In this document: positions 1 to 8,340 of the stretch, one piece after another
How the letters are laid out: the number at the start of each line of letters is the position of its first letter
Numbering within the stretch: the first letter of the stretch is position 1
NCBI GenBank assembly: GCA_947474715.1
Contig: CANJJT010000010.1
Span: forward strand, 10,139 to 74,138
Reading direction: 5' to 3'
Length of the DNA stretch: 64,000 nucleotides
Source of the DNA: CAIYPG01 sp903864555
GTDB lineage: Bacteria; Pseudomonadota; Gammaproteobacteria; Burkholderiales; SG8-39
The notes under the pieces: generated by a model
Told to the model about the DNA's origin: nothing
The model's database searches: none
What the model saw: the letters and a program-made list of their open reading frames with translations, nothing else
Made by a program: the position numbers and the translations under genes

Positions 1-812
1 ACGGCCGCACCATGGATGCGCTGCTGGATCGCCTGCGGTATTGCAGCGGCGCCCACCAGTCCGTACCAGTTGTCAGAGTTCACTTTGGGCAGGCCCAGCT
101 CGGCCGTGCTCGGCACATCCGGCAGGGCCGATGCGCGTGAACCGCTGGTCACGACGATGGACCTGATCTTGCCGGCACGGATGTGGGCCAGCACCACCGG
201 CACGTCCAGCACCACCAGTTGCACCTGGTTGCCCAGCAGGTCGGTCACCGCCGGCGCCGCGCCCTTGTAGGGCACATGCACCATGTCCACGCCGGCTTCG
301 AACTTGAGCAGCTCGCCGGCCAGGTGGGTGATGGTGCCGCCGCCGGCCGAACCAAAGCTCACCTTGCCCGGATTGGCCTTCAGGTAGGCAATCAGTTCCT
401 TGAGGTTGTTGGCCGGCACCGAGGGATGCACGGCCAGCACCTCAGGCACCTTCACCACGGTGGTGATGAGGGCCAGATCCTTCAACGGGTCATAGGGCAT
501 CTGGCTTTGCGCAAAGGGCGCAATGGCCACCGCCGAACCGCTGTTGAGTGCCAGTGTGTAGCCATCCGGTGACGCCTTGGCCGCCTGGTCCACCCCCAGG
601 GTGCCGCCTACGCCACCCTTGTTCTCGATCAGCACCGGCTGCTTGAGCAGGTTGTTCATGCCCTGGCCGAGCTCGCGCGCAAACAGGTCGGCGGGACCGC
701 CGGCCGGGAAAGGCACGATGAGTTTGATCGGCTTGACCGGATAGGTCTGCGCCTGTGCTGCACCAGCCAGTAGCAGGCCGGCGGCAATGACTGCCGTGCT
801 GAAACGTTTCAT
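1..812 (-). CDS. Bug/TctC-family periplasmic solute-binding protein (partial, runs off left edge)
   Basis: Periplasmic receptor of the tripartite tricarboxylate transporter type (TctC, PF03401). The ATG at 812-810 follows a strong AGGAGG. The protein opens with an MKRF-type signal peptide ending in an AQA cleavage site, then the family opening YPVKPIKLIVPFPAGGPAD. Later family landmarks are readable: SPDGYTL, YLKANPGKVSFGSAGGG, THLAGELLKFEAGVDMVHVPYKG and the late SALPDVPSTAELGL segment. About 270 codons are present, so only the last 50 or so of the usual 320-330 are outside the window. No TctA or TctB membrane subunit is visible. The ligand cannot be told from sequence. Confidence 0.93.
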   Translation of the reverse strand, partial: MKRFSTAVIAAGLLLAGAAQAQTYPVKPIKLIVPFPAGGPADLFARELGQGMNNLLKQPVLIENKGGVGGTLGVDQAAKASPDGYTLALNSGSAVAIAPFAQSQMPYDPLKDLALITTVVKVPEVLAVHPSVPANNLKELIAYLKANPGKVSFGSAGGGTITHLAGELLKFEAGVDMVHVPYKGAAPAVTDLLGNQVQLVVLDVPVVLAHIRAGKIRSIVVTSGSRASALPDVPSTAELGLPKVNSDNWYGLVGAAAIPQAIQQRIHGAA

Positions 813-996
813 GGATTCCTCCTCAGGAACACTGCATAGGCGTCATGCACCGCCAGGGCGGCGCTGAGCGGATGGAACAGACTGGCGTGATTCAAGAGTG
901 CCTGACAATGCGAGGGGACACATCCCCTCGCGCTCGCCTAAGAAGCAAGATTAGCACGCGAGGCACAGGCGACCGGACTGCCTGGCCAGTGCCGGA

Positions 997-1860
997 TCAG
1001 CGAAAAACCACTTCACCGCGCAGCACGCCCTCGAAGGCTGCCAGGCCCTGGGACTTGTCCGCGACGCGGACCTGAAAAACCTTTGGCGGCCCCGCCTCGG
1101 CACTGCCGTGCGCTGTCAGCTGCGCGGCGAACTTCTCCTCGAAGCGCAGTGCATGACGGCGCCAGGCCTCGCCCTTGTCGCCATGCGACTGGTGGTAGAT
1201 AAGCAGGTCATGGCAGATACCCACCCGCAAACCTTTCAGAAAAGCGCGGTAGGAGAAATCCAGGTCGTACAGGTGGAATGCGTCGAACACGGTTTCATCG
1301 AAGCGCAGGGCTTCGGCCACATCGCGCCGCGCCGCGATGAACAGGCCGTCGATGGCCTGCACCGACACAGCCGGAACCCCAGCGCCGTGCTGACAGAACA
1401 CGTTCAGCACATAGCCACCACCATCGCCATCGCGCCCGGCCGGCTGCAGCACCTGGCCGTGGATCGAGGGCGTGCCGGCGCTGATCCAGTGGCTGTCCTT
1501 GAGGCAGGTGGTACCCGCCACGCCCAGCACATCGCTGACTGTGAAATGCGCCTGCAGGCGCGCCCCGACATCGGCCTGCAGGAACTCGATGTCGTCGTGG
1601 CAGAAGATGACGAACTGGCCGCGGCTCTGCGCCAACCCGCGGTTGTAGCCCTCCGCGAGGGAACGGGCGTCCGGGATGCGGATGAGTTCCCAGCGCTCGC
1701 CTTGCATGCAGGCCTGCAGATTGGCGCTGACGCGCGCAAACCGCGCATCGTCGACGCTGCAGATCACAAAGGAAAACCGCAGCTTCTGTGGCGTCCGCGC
1801 CCCTGATGGGGATTGTTTTCCCTGCAACAGACCGCGCAGCATTGCGAGCAGCACCGGCAT
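997..1860 (-). CDS. Glycosyltransferase, family 2-like
   Basis: A 287-residue protein with a GT-A nucleotide-sugar transferase layout. A beta-strand FSFVICSVDD starts near residue 29, SLAEGYNRGL lies near 67-76, and a DxD-like metal/nucleotide motif (VIFCHDDIEF) is at about 84-93. A second acidic element (FHLYDLDFSYRA, about 195-206) resembles the ED motif that follows the acceptor loop. It looks closest to the small GT2 proteins annotated as glycosyltransferase-like domain (PF13712). There is no signal peptide or membrane segment, so it is probably cytosolic. GGGAGA precedes the ATG. It stands alone, so its sugar and acceptor are unknown; an envelope polysaccharide is a guess. Confidence 0.78.
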   Translation of the reverse strand: MPVLLAMLRGLLQGKQSPSGARTPQKLRFSFVICSVDDARFARVSANLQACMQGERWELIRIPDARSLAEGYNRGLAQSRGQFVIFCHDDIEFLQADVGARLQAHFTVSDVLGVAGTTCLKDSHWISAGTPSIHGQVLQPAGRDGDGGGYVLNVFCQHGAGVPAVSVQAIDGLFIAARRDVAEALRFDETVFDAFHLYDLDFSYRAFLKGLRVGICHDLLIYHQSHGDKGEAWRRHALRFEEKFAAQLTAHGSAEAGPPKVFQVRVADKSQGLAAFEGVLRGEVVFR

Positions 1861-2243
1861 TCTCCCGACTGACCAAACTGCGCGGGAGTATAAGCGGGCG
1901 CTACGGGCAGCCAGCCAGCAGTGGCGGGTGCGGCGCTTTCCGCGCCGAATGAATCAGCGCCGAGGGATCAGGGCAGGCGCGATGCCGGTACCGCCGCGCC
2001 GCCGGTACGAGCACCCGCGCCAGCATCCGTACGTGCGCGCAGGTCGATCACGCATTGTTCACCCGGCGAACATTCCGGAAATCCGCCGAAGAATCGGGCA
2101 GAAGCTGGCGAAACATGGCTTGCTCGTGACAGGAAATGGCAGCCGGATGATGGGTGCATTCCCCCTCTGTGGATGCCCCGGCCGGAGCCGGGAAAGCAGC
2201 ACCCCGCTGCTATAATCACGCTTCATTTCCGATTGATTTTTCA
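1861..2243. other. Intergenic region between divergent genes; no gene seen
   Basis: A 383-bp gap between the glycosyltransferase (minus) and dacC (plus). Open frames here are short and lack a ribosome-binding site or recognisable protein. The only clear signal is a TATAAT hexamer at 2211-2216, listed separately. Confidence 0.6.
2211..2216 (+). promoter_or_regulatory. Candidate -10 box of the dacC-lip operon
   Basis: A perfect TATAAT hexamer lies 28 bp before the ATG at 2244. No good -35 hexamer sits 16-18 bp upstream, so the promoter may be weak or activator-dependent. A transcript starting near 2222 would exclude an in-frame start at 2154 and favour 2244. Confidence 0.45.
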
Positions 2244-3476
2244 ATGACAAGTTCACTCGCGATGCCCCGTCTGCGCGCTGCTGAATACAAGCTCCGGAAC
2301 GCCCCTGTTCGTTCCCGTCCGATTCGCTCCAGCCTGCACCGATTGCTGCGCGGCGCCCTGATTGCCGGCCTGTGCGTGCTGGCCCCACTGATGCCGGCAC
2401 GCGCCGTCGAAGCGCCGGCACCGCCCCCCATCGCCGCCCGATCCTGGCTGCTGCTGGACCCGGCCTCGGGACAGATGCTGGCCAGCCAGTCGCCTGATGA
2501 ACGCCTCGAGCCCGCCTCGCTCACCAAGCTGATGACCGCCTATGTGGTGTTCGTGGCGCTGCGCGACAAGAAGATCCGCCTCGACCAGGCGGTGAACGTG
2601 TCGCCGAAAGCCTGGAAGACCGGCGGCTCGCGCATGTTCATCGACCCGAAGAAACCGGTGATCGTGGAAGACCTGATCCGCGGCATGATCGTGCAATCAG
2701 GCAACGATGCCTGCGTGGCGCTGGCCGAGGCGGTGGCAGGCTCCGAGGAAGTTTTCGTCGAACTGATGAACCGCGAGGCGGCACGCCTGGGCATGAAGGG
2801 CACCAGCTTCATGAACTCCACCGGGCTGCCCGACCCCAAGCACTACACCACTGCACGCGATCTGGGCATGCTCGCCACGGCGCTGATCCGGGACTTCCCG
2901 CAGGAATACAAGTACTACTCGCAGCGCGAGTTCCGCTACAACAACATCACCCAGCCCAACCGCAACCGCCTGCTGTTCCTCGACCCCAACGTCGATGGCG
3001 TGAAAACCGGCCACACCGACAATGCCGGCTACTGCCTGATCGCCTCGGCCGTGCGCGGACCGCGCCGCCTGATCAGCGTGCTGCTGGGTGCAAGTTCCGA
3101 CAGCCTGCGTGCGCAGGAAAGCCAGAAACTGCTCAACTACGGCTTCCAGCTCTTCGACAGCGTGCGCGTGTATGCCAAGGGAACATCAGTGAGCACGCTC
3201 AAGGTGTTCAAAGGCAGCGAGCGCCAGCTGAACGTGGGCGTGCCCGAAGACCTCGTCGTCTCCGTGCCCAAGGGCGCCGGCGACAAGGTCAAGGCCGAGT
3301 TCCTCGCCAAGGAACCGCTGATCGCCCCCATCGCCGCCGGCCAGAACGTCGGCTCCATCCGCGTGGTGCTCGATGGCCGGCAGATCGGCGAATATCCGGT
3401 GGTGGCGCTCAACGCGATCCCCGTGGCGGGCATCATCGGGCGCACCGTGGACACCATCCGCATGTGGTTTGATTGA
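2244..3476 (+). CDS. dacC: D-alanyl-D-alanine carboxypeptidase (PBP5/6 family)
   Basis: Removes the terminal D-Ala from peptidoglycan stem pentapeptides in the periplasm (peptidase S11). All three penicillin-binding motifs are present: SLTK with nucleophile Ser92, SGN at 152-154 and KTG at 254-256. The C-terminal PBP5 beta domain follows (about 318-400), and the last residues (AGIIGRTVDTIRMWFD) form the amphipathic membrane anchor of the family. A hydrophobic signal segment (about 34-55) ends in ARA. At 410 residues it is near the usual 390-400. The frame stays open up to 2154, but the TATAAT at 2211 argues for 2244 or 2262. It heads the aminotransferase-ybeD-lipB-lipA block; dacA would be an equally valid name. 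Confidence 0.95.
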   Translation: MTSSLAMPRLRAAEYKLRNAPVRSRPIRSSLHRLLRGALIAGLCVLAPLMPARAVEAPAPPPIAARSWLLLDPASGQMLASQSPDERLEPASLTKLMTAYVVFVALRDKKIRLDQAVNVSPKAWKTGGSRMFIDPKKPVIVEDLIRGMIVQSGNDACVALAEAVAGSEEVFVELMNREAARLGMKGTSFMNSTGLPDPKHYTTARDLGMLATALIRDFPQEYKYYSQREFRYNNITQPNRNRLLFLDPNVDGVKTGHTDNAGYCLIASAVRGPRRLISVLLGASSDSLRAQESQKLLNYGFQLFDSVRVYAKGTSVSTLKVFKGSERQLNVGVPEDLVVSVPKGAGDKVKAEFLAKEPLIAPIAAGQNVGSIRVVLDGRQIGEYPVVALNAIPVAGIIGRTVDTIRMWFD

Positions 3477-3551
3477 ACCGGGCCACGGCTTCCCGGCCAG
3501 ACCCAACGGATATTATGATCATATCCAGACGCCCATTATCATGCTCATTGA

Positions 3552-3629
3552 ATGAATGGAGGCATTGTGATCAAAGCACTCACCAATGACCAGGTCCCCG
3601 ATCCGTTCCTGCCAGGCGCTGTGAGATGA
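3552..3629 (+). CDS. Possible short leader ORF overlapping the aminotransferase start
   Basis: A 25-codon frame (or 20 codons from the GTG at 3567, preceded by GGAGG) ends at a TGA that overlaps the next ATG by four bases (ATGA, 3626-3629). This geometry is typical of translational coupling. The peptide (..IKALTNDQVPDPFLPGAVR) matches no family I know. It could be a coupling leader peptide or chance; the good ribosome-binding site and overlap are the only support. Confidence 0.25.
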   Translation: MNGGIVIKALTNDQVPDPFLPGAVR

Positions 3630-4516
3630 GCCAGCCTGCCACACAGAAGACGGTGTACCTGAATGGCGAGTACCTGCCACTGGAAGAGGCGCGCATCCCG
3701 GTGCTGGACCGTGGCTTCATCTTCGGCGACGGCATCTACGAATTTATCCCGGTCTTCGGGCGCATCCCCTTTCGCATGCACGAGCACTACCAGCGCCTGG
3801 AGCGCTCGCTCGCTGCAGTGCGCATCCCCAATCCCTTCGACGAAGCCGGATTTGCCGCCATCGTGGCGAGGCTGATGGACAGCCATCCCTGGGAGAACCA
3901 GGGCATCTACGTGCACATCACCCGCGGCGTGGCGCCGCGCGACCACAGCTTTCCGAAGGACATCCGGCCTACCGTCTTCATCATGGCCAATCCACTCGCG
4001 CTGCCCACGCCGGCCCAGATCAGTGAAGGCCTGTCAGTCTCGGTGCGCGAGGACATCCGCTGGCTGCTCTGCGACATCAAGGCGATTTCCCTGCTCGGCC
4101 ACTGCATGCTGCGCACCGAAGCCACCGATGAGGGCAATGCCGAGGTGGTGCTCACTCGCAACGGCTTCCTCACCGAGGCCTCCTCCAGCAACGTGCTGGT
4201 GGTCAAGGATGGCACGGTGCTATGCCCGCCCAAGAATCACCTCATCCTCCCGGGCATCACCTACGACGTGGTGCTGGAACTGTTGCACGAGCATGGCTTC
4301 AAACATGAAGTTCGACCGGTGACGGTGGCCGAACTGCGCAGTGCCGACGAGGTCTGGATCACCTCCTCCACCAAGGACGTGCTGGCCATCACGCGCATGG
4401 ACGGCCAACCCGTAGGCTCAGGCAGGCCCGGACCGCTACTCCAGCGCATCCGGCCGCTGTTCACCGCGCTCAAGGCAAGACTGGCCGCGACCGGAGGCTT
4501 GCCGGCCCGCGCCTGA
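3626..4516 (+). CDS. dat: D-amino acid aminotransferase (PLP class IV)
   Basis: A 296-residue fold-type IV PLP aminotransferase that interconverts D-alanine and D-glutamate with their 2-oxo acids. The N-terminus carries the family strand VYLNGEYLPLEEARI and the DRGFIFGDGIYE segment (28-39). The PLP lysine is Lys152 in CDIKAISLLG, and the cofactor-nitrogen glutamate is Glu184 in NGFLTEASSSNV. IKAISLL at the lysine is closer to D-amino acid aminotransferase than to branched-chain IlvE, although IlvE-like activity cannot be excluded. Its place between dacC and ybeD fits D-alanine and peptidoglycan metabolism. Confidence 0.9.
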   Translation: MSQPATQKTVYLNGEYLPLEEARIPVLDRGFIFGDGIYEFIPVFGRIPFRMHEHYQRLERSLAAVRIPNPFDEAGFAAIVARLMDSHPWENQGIYVHITRGVAPRDHSFPKDIRPTVFIMANPLALPTPAQISEGLSVSVREDIRWLLCDIKAISLLGHCMLRTEATDEGNAEVVLTRNGFLTEASSSNVLVVKDGTVLCPPKNHLILPGITYDVVLELLHEHGFKHEVRPVTVAELRSADEVWITSSTKDVLAITRMDGQPVGSGRPGPLLQRIRPLFTALKARLAATGGLPARA

Positions 4517-4580
4517 AGGTCGGGTTCGGCAGCAAACTTTCAACCATTGACGCCCCACAGACAATACAAGGCAAGCGGCC

Positions 4581-4886
4581 ATGTCCGACACCCCCACATC
4601 CGATGACGGCGCCCCGCCCGGGGAACTGAAAACCACGCTGCTCGAATTCCCCTGCGACTTCCCCATCAAGATCATGGGCAAGACCCAGCCCGGCTTCGCC
4701 CAGACCATCCTCGATGTGGTGCGGCGCCACGCGCCGGATTTCGACCCGGCCACGGTGGAAATGCGCCCCAGCCGCGAAAAGACCTATCTCAGCATCACCG
4801 CCACCTTCCAGGCGCAATCGCAGGTACAGATCGACAACCTCTATCGCGAACTGTGCGACCACCCCATGGTGTCCATCGTCCTGTAG
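4581..4886 (+). CDS. ybeD: YbeD/DUF493 family protein
   Basis: A 101-residue protein of the UPF0250 (DUF493) family, a small ferredoxin-like fold that resembles allosteric ACT-type domains. Family features are LLEFPCDFPIKIMG near residues 20-34 and the final YRELCDHPMVSIVL. It sits 64 bp after the aminotransferase and just before lipB, the same order as in many betaproteobacteria and in the E. coli dacA-ybeD-lipB region. The biochemical role is not established; linkage suggests a regulatory part in lipoate metabolism. Confidence 0.92.
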   Translation: MSDTPTSDDGAPPGELKTTLLEFPCDFPIKIMGKTQPGFAQTILDVVRRHAPDFDPATVEMRPSREKTYLSITATFQAQSQVQIDNLYRELCDHPMVSIVL

Positions 4887-4998
4887 TTGCATCAAGTCAG
4901 GACAGGCAAGCACACGGCATCAGGCATGCCCCGTCTGTCGCGGGAATCCGTCCGGCCCTGGCGACGCACAGGCGCTGCGGCCAGACCCCGGGCGTAAA

Positions 4999-5796
4999 AT
5001 GAAACTCACCATGGAATTCCCCGCCGTCCCGGCAGTCATACCGGGAACCTCTCTCCCCCCTCCGGTCAGCGGTGCGGGGTTTGATACTTTCCCCACCCCT
5101 GCGGGCGGGGGTGGCCCGGCCTGCCATGTGCGCACGCTCGGGCTGATGGACTACCAGCCCGTATGGCAGGCGATGCAGGACTACACCGCAGCGCGAACCG
5201 CGCAGACCACGGATGAATTGTGGATCGTCGAGCATCCTGCCGTGTACACCGTGGGACTCGCCGGACGCGAAGCACATTATCCGAAGACGGCCAGCCGCAT
5301 TCCGGTGATTCGCATCGACCGCGGCGGGCAGATCACCTATCACGGCCCCGGCCAGGTGGTGGTGTATGCCCTGGTGGACCTGGTGCGGCGCGCCATCAAG
5401 GTGCGCGAGATGGTCTGCCTGCTCGAACAGGCCGCCATCGATGAACTGGCGGCGCACGGCATCGGCGGCCTGCGCCGCGCAGGCGCGCCTGGTGTCTATG
5501 TCGATGGCGCCAAGATCGCCGCCCTCGGCCTCAAGGTGAAACGCCAGGGCTGCTATCACGGTATCAGCCTCAACGTGGACATGGACCTCACGCCCTTCAA
5601 TGCCATCGACCCCTGCGGCTATCCCGGACTGCCGGTCACCAGCCTCGCGCAACTGGGCGTCACCTCGCGCCCCGCTGCCGTGGCGCAATCACTGGCGCGC
5701 CGCATCGTCGCGGCGCTGGACAAGGCGCCAACTGCGCAGGCCGGCACAGCCTGTGCCACCAGTACATCCCCGTCCCACCTTTCCCCTGCGGTGTGA
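4999..5796 (+). CDS. lipB: Octanoyl-ACP:protein N-octanoyltransferase
   Basis: Transfers octanoate from octanoyl-ACP to lipoyl domains, the first step of lipoate synthesis. The signature RGGQITYHGPGQ lies at 108-119, the catalytic lysine is Lys172 in GAKIAALGLKV, and the acyl-thioester cysteine is Cys206 in IDPCGYPGL. The family normally begins close to the VRTLGLMDYQPVW segment, here at residue 44, so this frame adds about 43 residues rich in Pro and Gly. A GTG at 5128 would give a family-sized protein, while ATG 4999 or 5011 gives the long form. The stop overlaps a possible lipA GTG start (GTGA, 5793-5796). Confidence 0.93.
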   Translation: MKLTMEFPAVPAVIPGTSLPPPVSGAGFDTFPTPAGGGGPACHVRTLGLMDYQPVWQAMQDYTAARTAQTTDELWIVEHPAVYTVGLAGREAHYPKTASRIPVIRIDRGGQITYHGPGQVVVYALVDLVRRAIKVREMVCLLEQAAIDELAAHGIGGLRRAGAPGVYVDGAKIAALGLKVKRQGCYHGISLNVDMDLTPFNAIDPCGYPGLPVTSLAQLGVTSRPAAVAQSLARRIVAALDKAPTAQAGTACATSTSPSHLSPAV

Positions 5797-5798
5797 AC

Positions 5799-6794
5799 AT
5801 GAAATCCTCAGAACTCGACGCACTCGACCCGGAACAGAAAAAAGCGCTGCAGAAAGGCGCCCTCAAGACCAACAAGATCCCGATCAAGATCATCCCGGTG
5901 GAGCGCCTGCGCAAGCCCGAGTGGATACGCGTCAAGGCGGCCTCGGCCAACTCGCGCTTCCACGACATCAAGCGCATCCTGCGCGACAACAAGCTGCACA
6001 CCGTGTGCGAGGAAGCCTCCTGCCCCAACATCGGCGAATGCTTCGGCAAGGGCACCGCCACCTTCATGATCATGGGTGACATCTGCACCCGCCGCTGCCC
6101 GTTCTGCGACGTCGCTCACGGCAAGCCCAAACCGCTGGATGCCGAGGAACCGCTGCACCTGGCGCAGACCATCGCCAAGCTCAAGCTCTCCTACGTCGTC
6201 ATCACCAGCGTCGACCGCGACGACCAGAAGGACGGTGGCGCCGGCCATTTCGTCGAATGCATCCGCGCCGTGCGCGAGCATTCACCGTCCACCACCATCG
6301 AAGTGCTGGTGCCGGATTTCCGCGGCCGCCTCGACCGAGCCCTGGATGTGCTGCAAGCCGCGCCGCCCGATGTCATGAACCACAACCTGGAAACCGTGCC
6401 ACGCCTGTATCGCGCTGCGCGTCCCGGCGGCGACTACGCGCACTCGCTCAAGCTGCTCAAGGCCTTCAAGGAACGGCACCCCGGTGTGCCCACCAAGTCC
6501 GGCCTGATGGTCGGCCTGGGGGAGACGGATGAGGAAATACTCGAAGTCATGCGCGACCTGCGAGCCCATAACGTCGACATGCTCACCATCGGCCAATACC
6601 TGCAGCCCTCCGTACACCACCTGCCGGTGCTGCGCTACGTCGATCCGTCGGTGTTCCGCATGTGGGAATCCGAAGCGAAGACCATGGGCTTCATGCACGC
6701 CGCCGTCGGCGCCATGGTGCGCTCCTCCTACCACGCCGACCAGCAGGCGCATCAGGCCGGCGTGTCCCCTGTGGGGATGCCTCGCGCAACGTAG
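5799..6794 (+). CDS. lipA: Lipoyl synthase (radical SAM)
   Basis: Inserts two sulfur atoms into protein-bound octanoyl groups. Both iron-sulfur motifs are complete: the auxiliary-cluster cysteines Cys70, Cys75 and Cys81 (VCEEASCPNIGECF) and the radical-SAM CxxxCxxC Cys96, Cys100 and Cys103 (ICTRRCPFCD). ITSVDRDD and the later TKSGLMVGLGETDEE segments are typical of LipA. At 331 residues it is near the usual size. ATG 5799 was chosen; a GTG two codons upstream (5793) overlaps the lipB stop and would give strict coupling. It is the last gene of the operon, followed by paired repeat copy A. Confidence 0.96.
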   Translation: MKSSELDALDPEQKKALQKGALKTNKIPIKIIPVERLRKPEWIRVKAASANSRFHDIKRILRDNKLHTVCEEASCPNIGECFGKGTATFMIMGDICTRRCPFCDVAHGKPKPLDAEEPLHLAQTIAKLKLSYVVITSVDRDDQKDGGAGHFVECIRAVREHSPSTTIEVLVPDFRGRLDRALDVLQAAPPDVMNHNLETVPRLYRAARPGGDYAHSLKLLKAFKERHPGVPTKSGLMVGLGETDEEILEVMRDLRAHNVDMLTIGQYLQPSVHHLPVLRYVDPSVFRMWESEAKTMGFMHAAVGAMVRSSYHADQQAHQAGVSPVGMPRAT

Positions 6795-6869
6795 GGGGCA
6801 AACCTGGCAGGGGTGCGTTATTGCCCCCGTGTGTCCAGTACGCTGCGTCGAATTCCGGGGAAGCCGCGT

Positions 6870-7089
6870 GTTTACCCCCTTGTCAAAGGGGGCCGACTCG
6901 CGCGTCGCGCGAGCGGGGGGATTTTGGCCAACCAGACTCATCCCCGACTTGATCAGATCGTGCCGGTAATCCCGATCATGCTTGTAGCCTGGCAGGCAGG
7001 TCTGACTTTGTGGACCGAGCTGCACGGTCGTTGAAAATCCCCCCGCGCGACTGCGTCGCGTCGGCCCCCTTTGACAAGGGGGTTAACAC
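6870..7089. repeat. Paired inverted palindromic repeat, copy A
   Basis: Left arm 6870-6926 and right arm 7034-7089 are inverted copies separated by about 107 bp. Each arm has an outer hairpin CCCCCTTgtcaAAGGGGG followed by a second, variable palindrome and a GGGGGGATTTT tail that points inward. The variable stem is CTCGCGCG/CGCGCGAG on the left and CGCGAC/GTCGCG on the right. The spacer resembles that of copy B (39.9 kb). It lies between the convergent genes lipA and the desaturase. Confidence 0.85.
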
Positions 7090-7104
7090 CCATGAGCCAT
7101 GCCA

Positions 7105-7134
7105 GAAAAAAAGCCGGGATAAGCCCGGCTTTTC
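7105..7134 (-). terminator. Rho-independent terminator of the desaturase gene
   Basis: A perfect 10-bp inverted repeat AAAAGCCGGG/CCCGGCTTTT with a 5-base loop. On the minus strand it is followed by a run of seven T (complement of 7106-7112). It begins 19 bp after the desaturase stop codon and could act in both directions. Confidence 0.85.
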
Positions 7135-7152
7135 TGCTGTAACACCGACCCA

Positions 7153-8340
7153 TCAGGCGTAGGAGCGCAGCCGTTCGGAGAAACGCGCCAGCGGCGCGAT
7201 GCCGCTTTGCTCGGCACGATGGCACCAGTCCTGCAACTGCGCCACCAGCTGTTCCTTGGAAGCCATGGAGCGGCTCCACAGCTCGGTCAGCTCGCCGCGC
7301 ATGGCTACCAGCTTCTGCAGCGTCGGTGACGGGGCCAGTGCAACGGCGAGCTCTTCGCGCTCGGTCTGGCTGAGCAGCGACTCGTCGCGACGCAGCGAGG
7401 ATTTGAGTGAATCCAGGCGCTCGGCCTCCAGCGGGGCGCTCTGGCGCAGCCGCTGCAACTCCTCGCCCATGGCCTGCTTGAGCGACACCGCGTAATGCGC
7501 CAGCACGTCGTAGCGGTTGCGGATCACCGCCTCCAGCAAACCGGCATCCACCGACGCCTTGGGATCGGCAATGCGCGGGACCGGCGCCACATGCTTCACC
7601 TTGCACAGGCCCAGGGCCTGCAGGATCTGGATGTACACCCAGCCGATGTCGAACTCGTACCATTTGCTGGAGAACTTCGCCGAGGTAGCATGCGCGTGGT
7701 GGTTGTTGTGCAGTTCCTCGCCACCGATGAGGATGCCGATCGGCACGATGTTGGTGCTGGTGTCCGGCGTGTGCTGGTTGCGATAGCCGTAGTAGTGGCC
7801 CACGCCGTTGATGACACCGGCCGCCCAGAAGGGAATCCAGATGATCTGCGTGCCCAGGATCAGCAGGCCCGGGATGAAGCCGAACAGCACCACGTTGATC
7901 AGGCCCATGGTGACGATGCCGTGGACCATGAAGCGTGAATAGACATTGCGCTCGAGCCAGTCATCGGGCGTACCCGAGCCGTAGCGCTCGATGGTCTCGG
8001 GGTTCTTCTTTTCCTTGACGTAGAGCAGCACGCCGCCGAACAGCACCTGGTTGATGCCGTAGAACATCGGGCTGTGCGGATCTTCGGCGGTTTCGCACTT
8101 GGCGTGGTGCTTGCGGTGCACCGCCACCCATTCGCGCGTCACCATGCCCGTGGTCATCCACAGCCAGAGGCGGAAAAAGTGGCTCGGTATGGCGTGCAGT
8201 TCCATGGCGCGGTGTGCCTGGGCACGGTGCAGGAACAGCGTGACGGCACTGATGGTGATGTGCGTGAGCCCCAGGGCCACCAGCACAAAGCCCCACCAGG
8301 GCAGGTCAAACACGCCAAAAAACAGGAAATTCCAGTCCAT
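7153..8340 (-). CDS. Acyl-CoA (delta-9 type) fatty acid desaturase
   Basis: A membrane di-iron desaturase that introduces a double bond into acyl chains. All three histidine boxes are present: HRAQAH (38-43), HRKHH (75-79) and HNNHH (211-215). Hydrophobic segments lie at about 13-36, 138-160 and 160-180. The desaturase core ends near residue 260; about 135 further residues are charged and helical and end in WCHRAEQSGIAPLARFSERL, which resembles the C-terminal part of ISL3-type transposases. Upstream on the minus strand, TATACT (8381-8376) could be a -10 box. The gene ends at a clear terminator. It probably adjusts membrane fluidity. Confidence 0.92.
   Translation of the reverse strand: MDWNFLFFGVFDLPWWGFVLVALGLTHITISAVTLFLHRAQAHRAMELHAIPSHFFRLWLWMTTGMVTREWVAVHRKHHAKCETAEDPHSPMFYGINQVLFGGVLLYVKEKKNPETIERYGSGTPDDWLERNVYSRFMVHGIVTMGLINVVLFGFIPGLLILGTQIIWIPFWAAGVINGVGHYYGYRNQHTPDTSTNIVPIGILIGGEELHNNHHAHATSAKFSSKWYEFDIGWVYIQILQALGLCKVKHVAPVPRIADPKASVDAGLLEAVIRNRYDVLAHYAVSLKQAMGEELQRLRQSAPLEAERLDSLKSSLRRDESLLSQTEREELAVALAPSPTLQKLVAMRGELTELWSRSMASKEQLVAQLQDWCHRAEQSGIAPLARFSERLRSYA

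Noticed and set aside
2154..2243. Longer N-terminus for dacC
   Set aside because: Would begin before the TATAAT at 2211 and adds residues unlike a signal peptide.
1861..2243. tRNA or small RNA gene in the gap
   Set aside because: No cloverleaf or terminator-bounded unit could be found by eye.
4714..4998. Longer N-terminus for lipB
   Set aside because: Overlaps ybeD in another frame; translated part is Arg/Pro/Ser-rich shadow.
6870..7089. Repeat arms as ordinary rho-independent terminators
   Set aside because: Arms are followed by ATTTT rather than a T-run, occur in inverted pairs with conserved spacers and also lie in divergent gaps, where no terminator is needed. A secondary terminator role is still possible.
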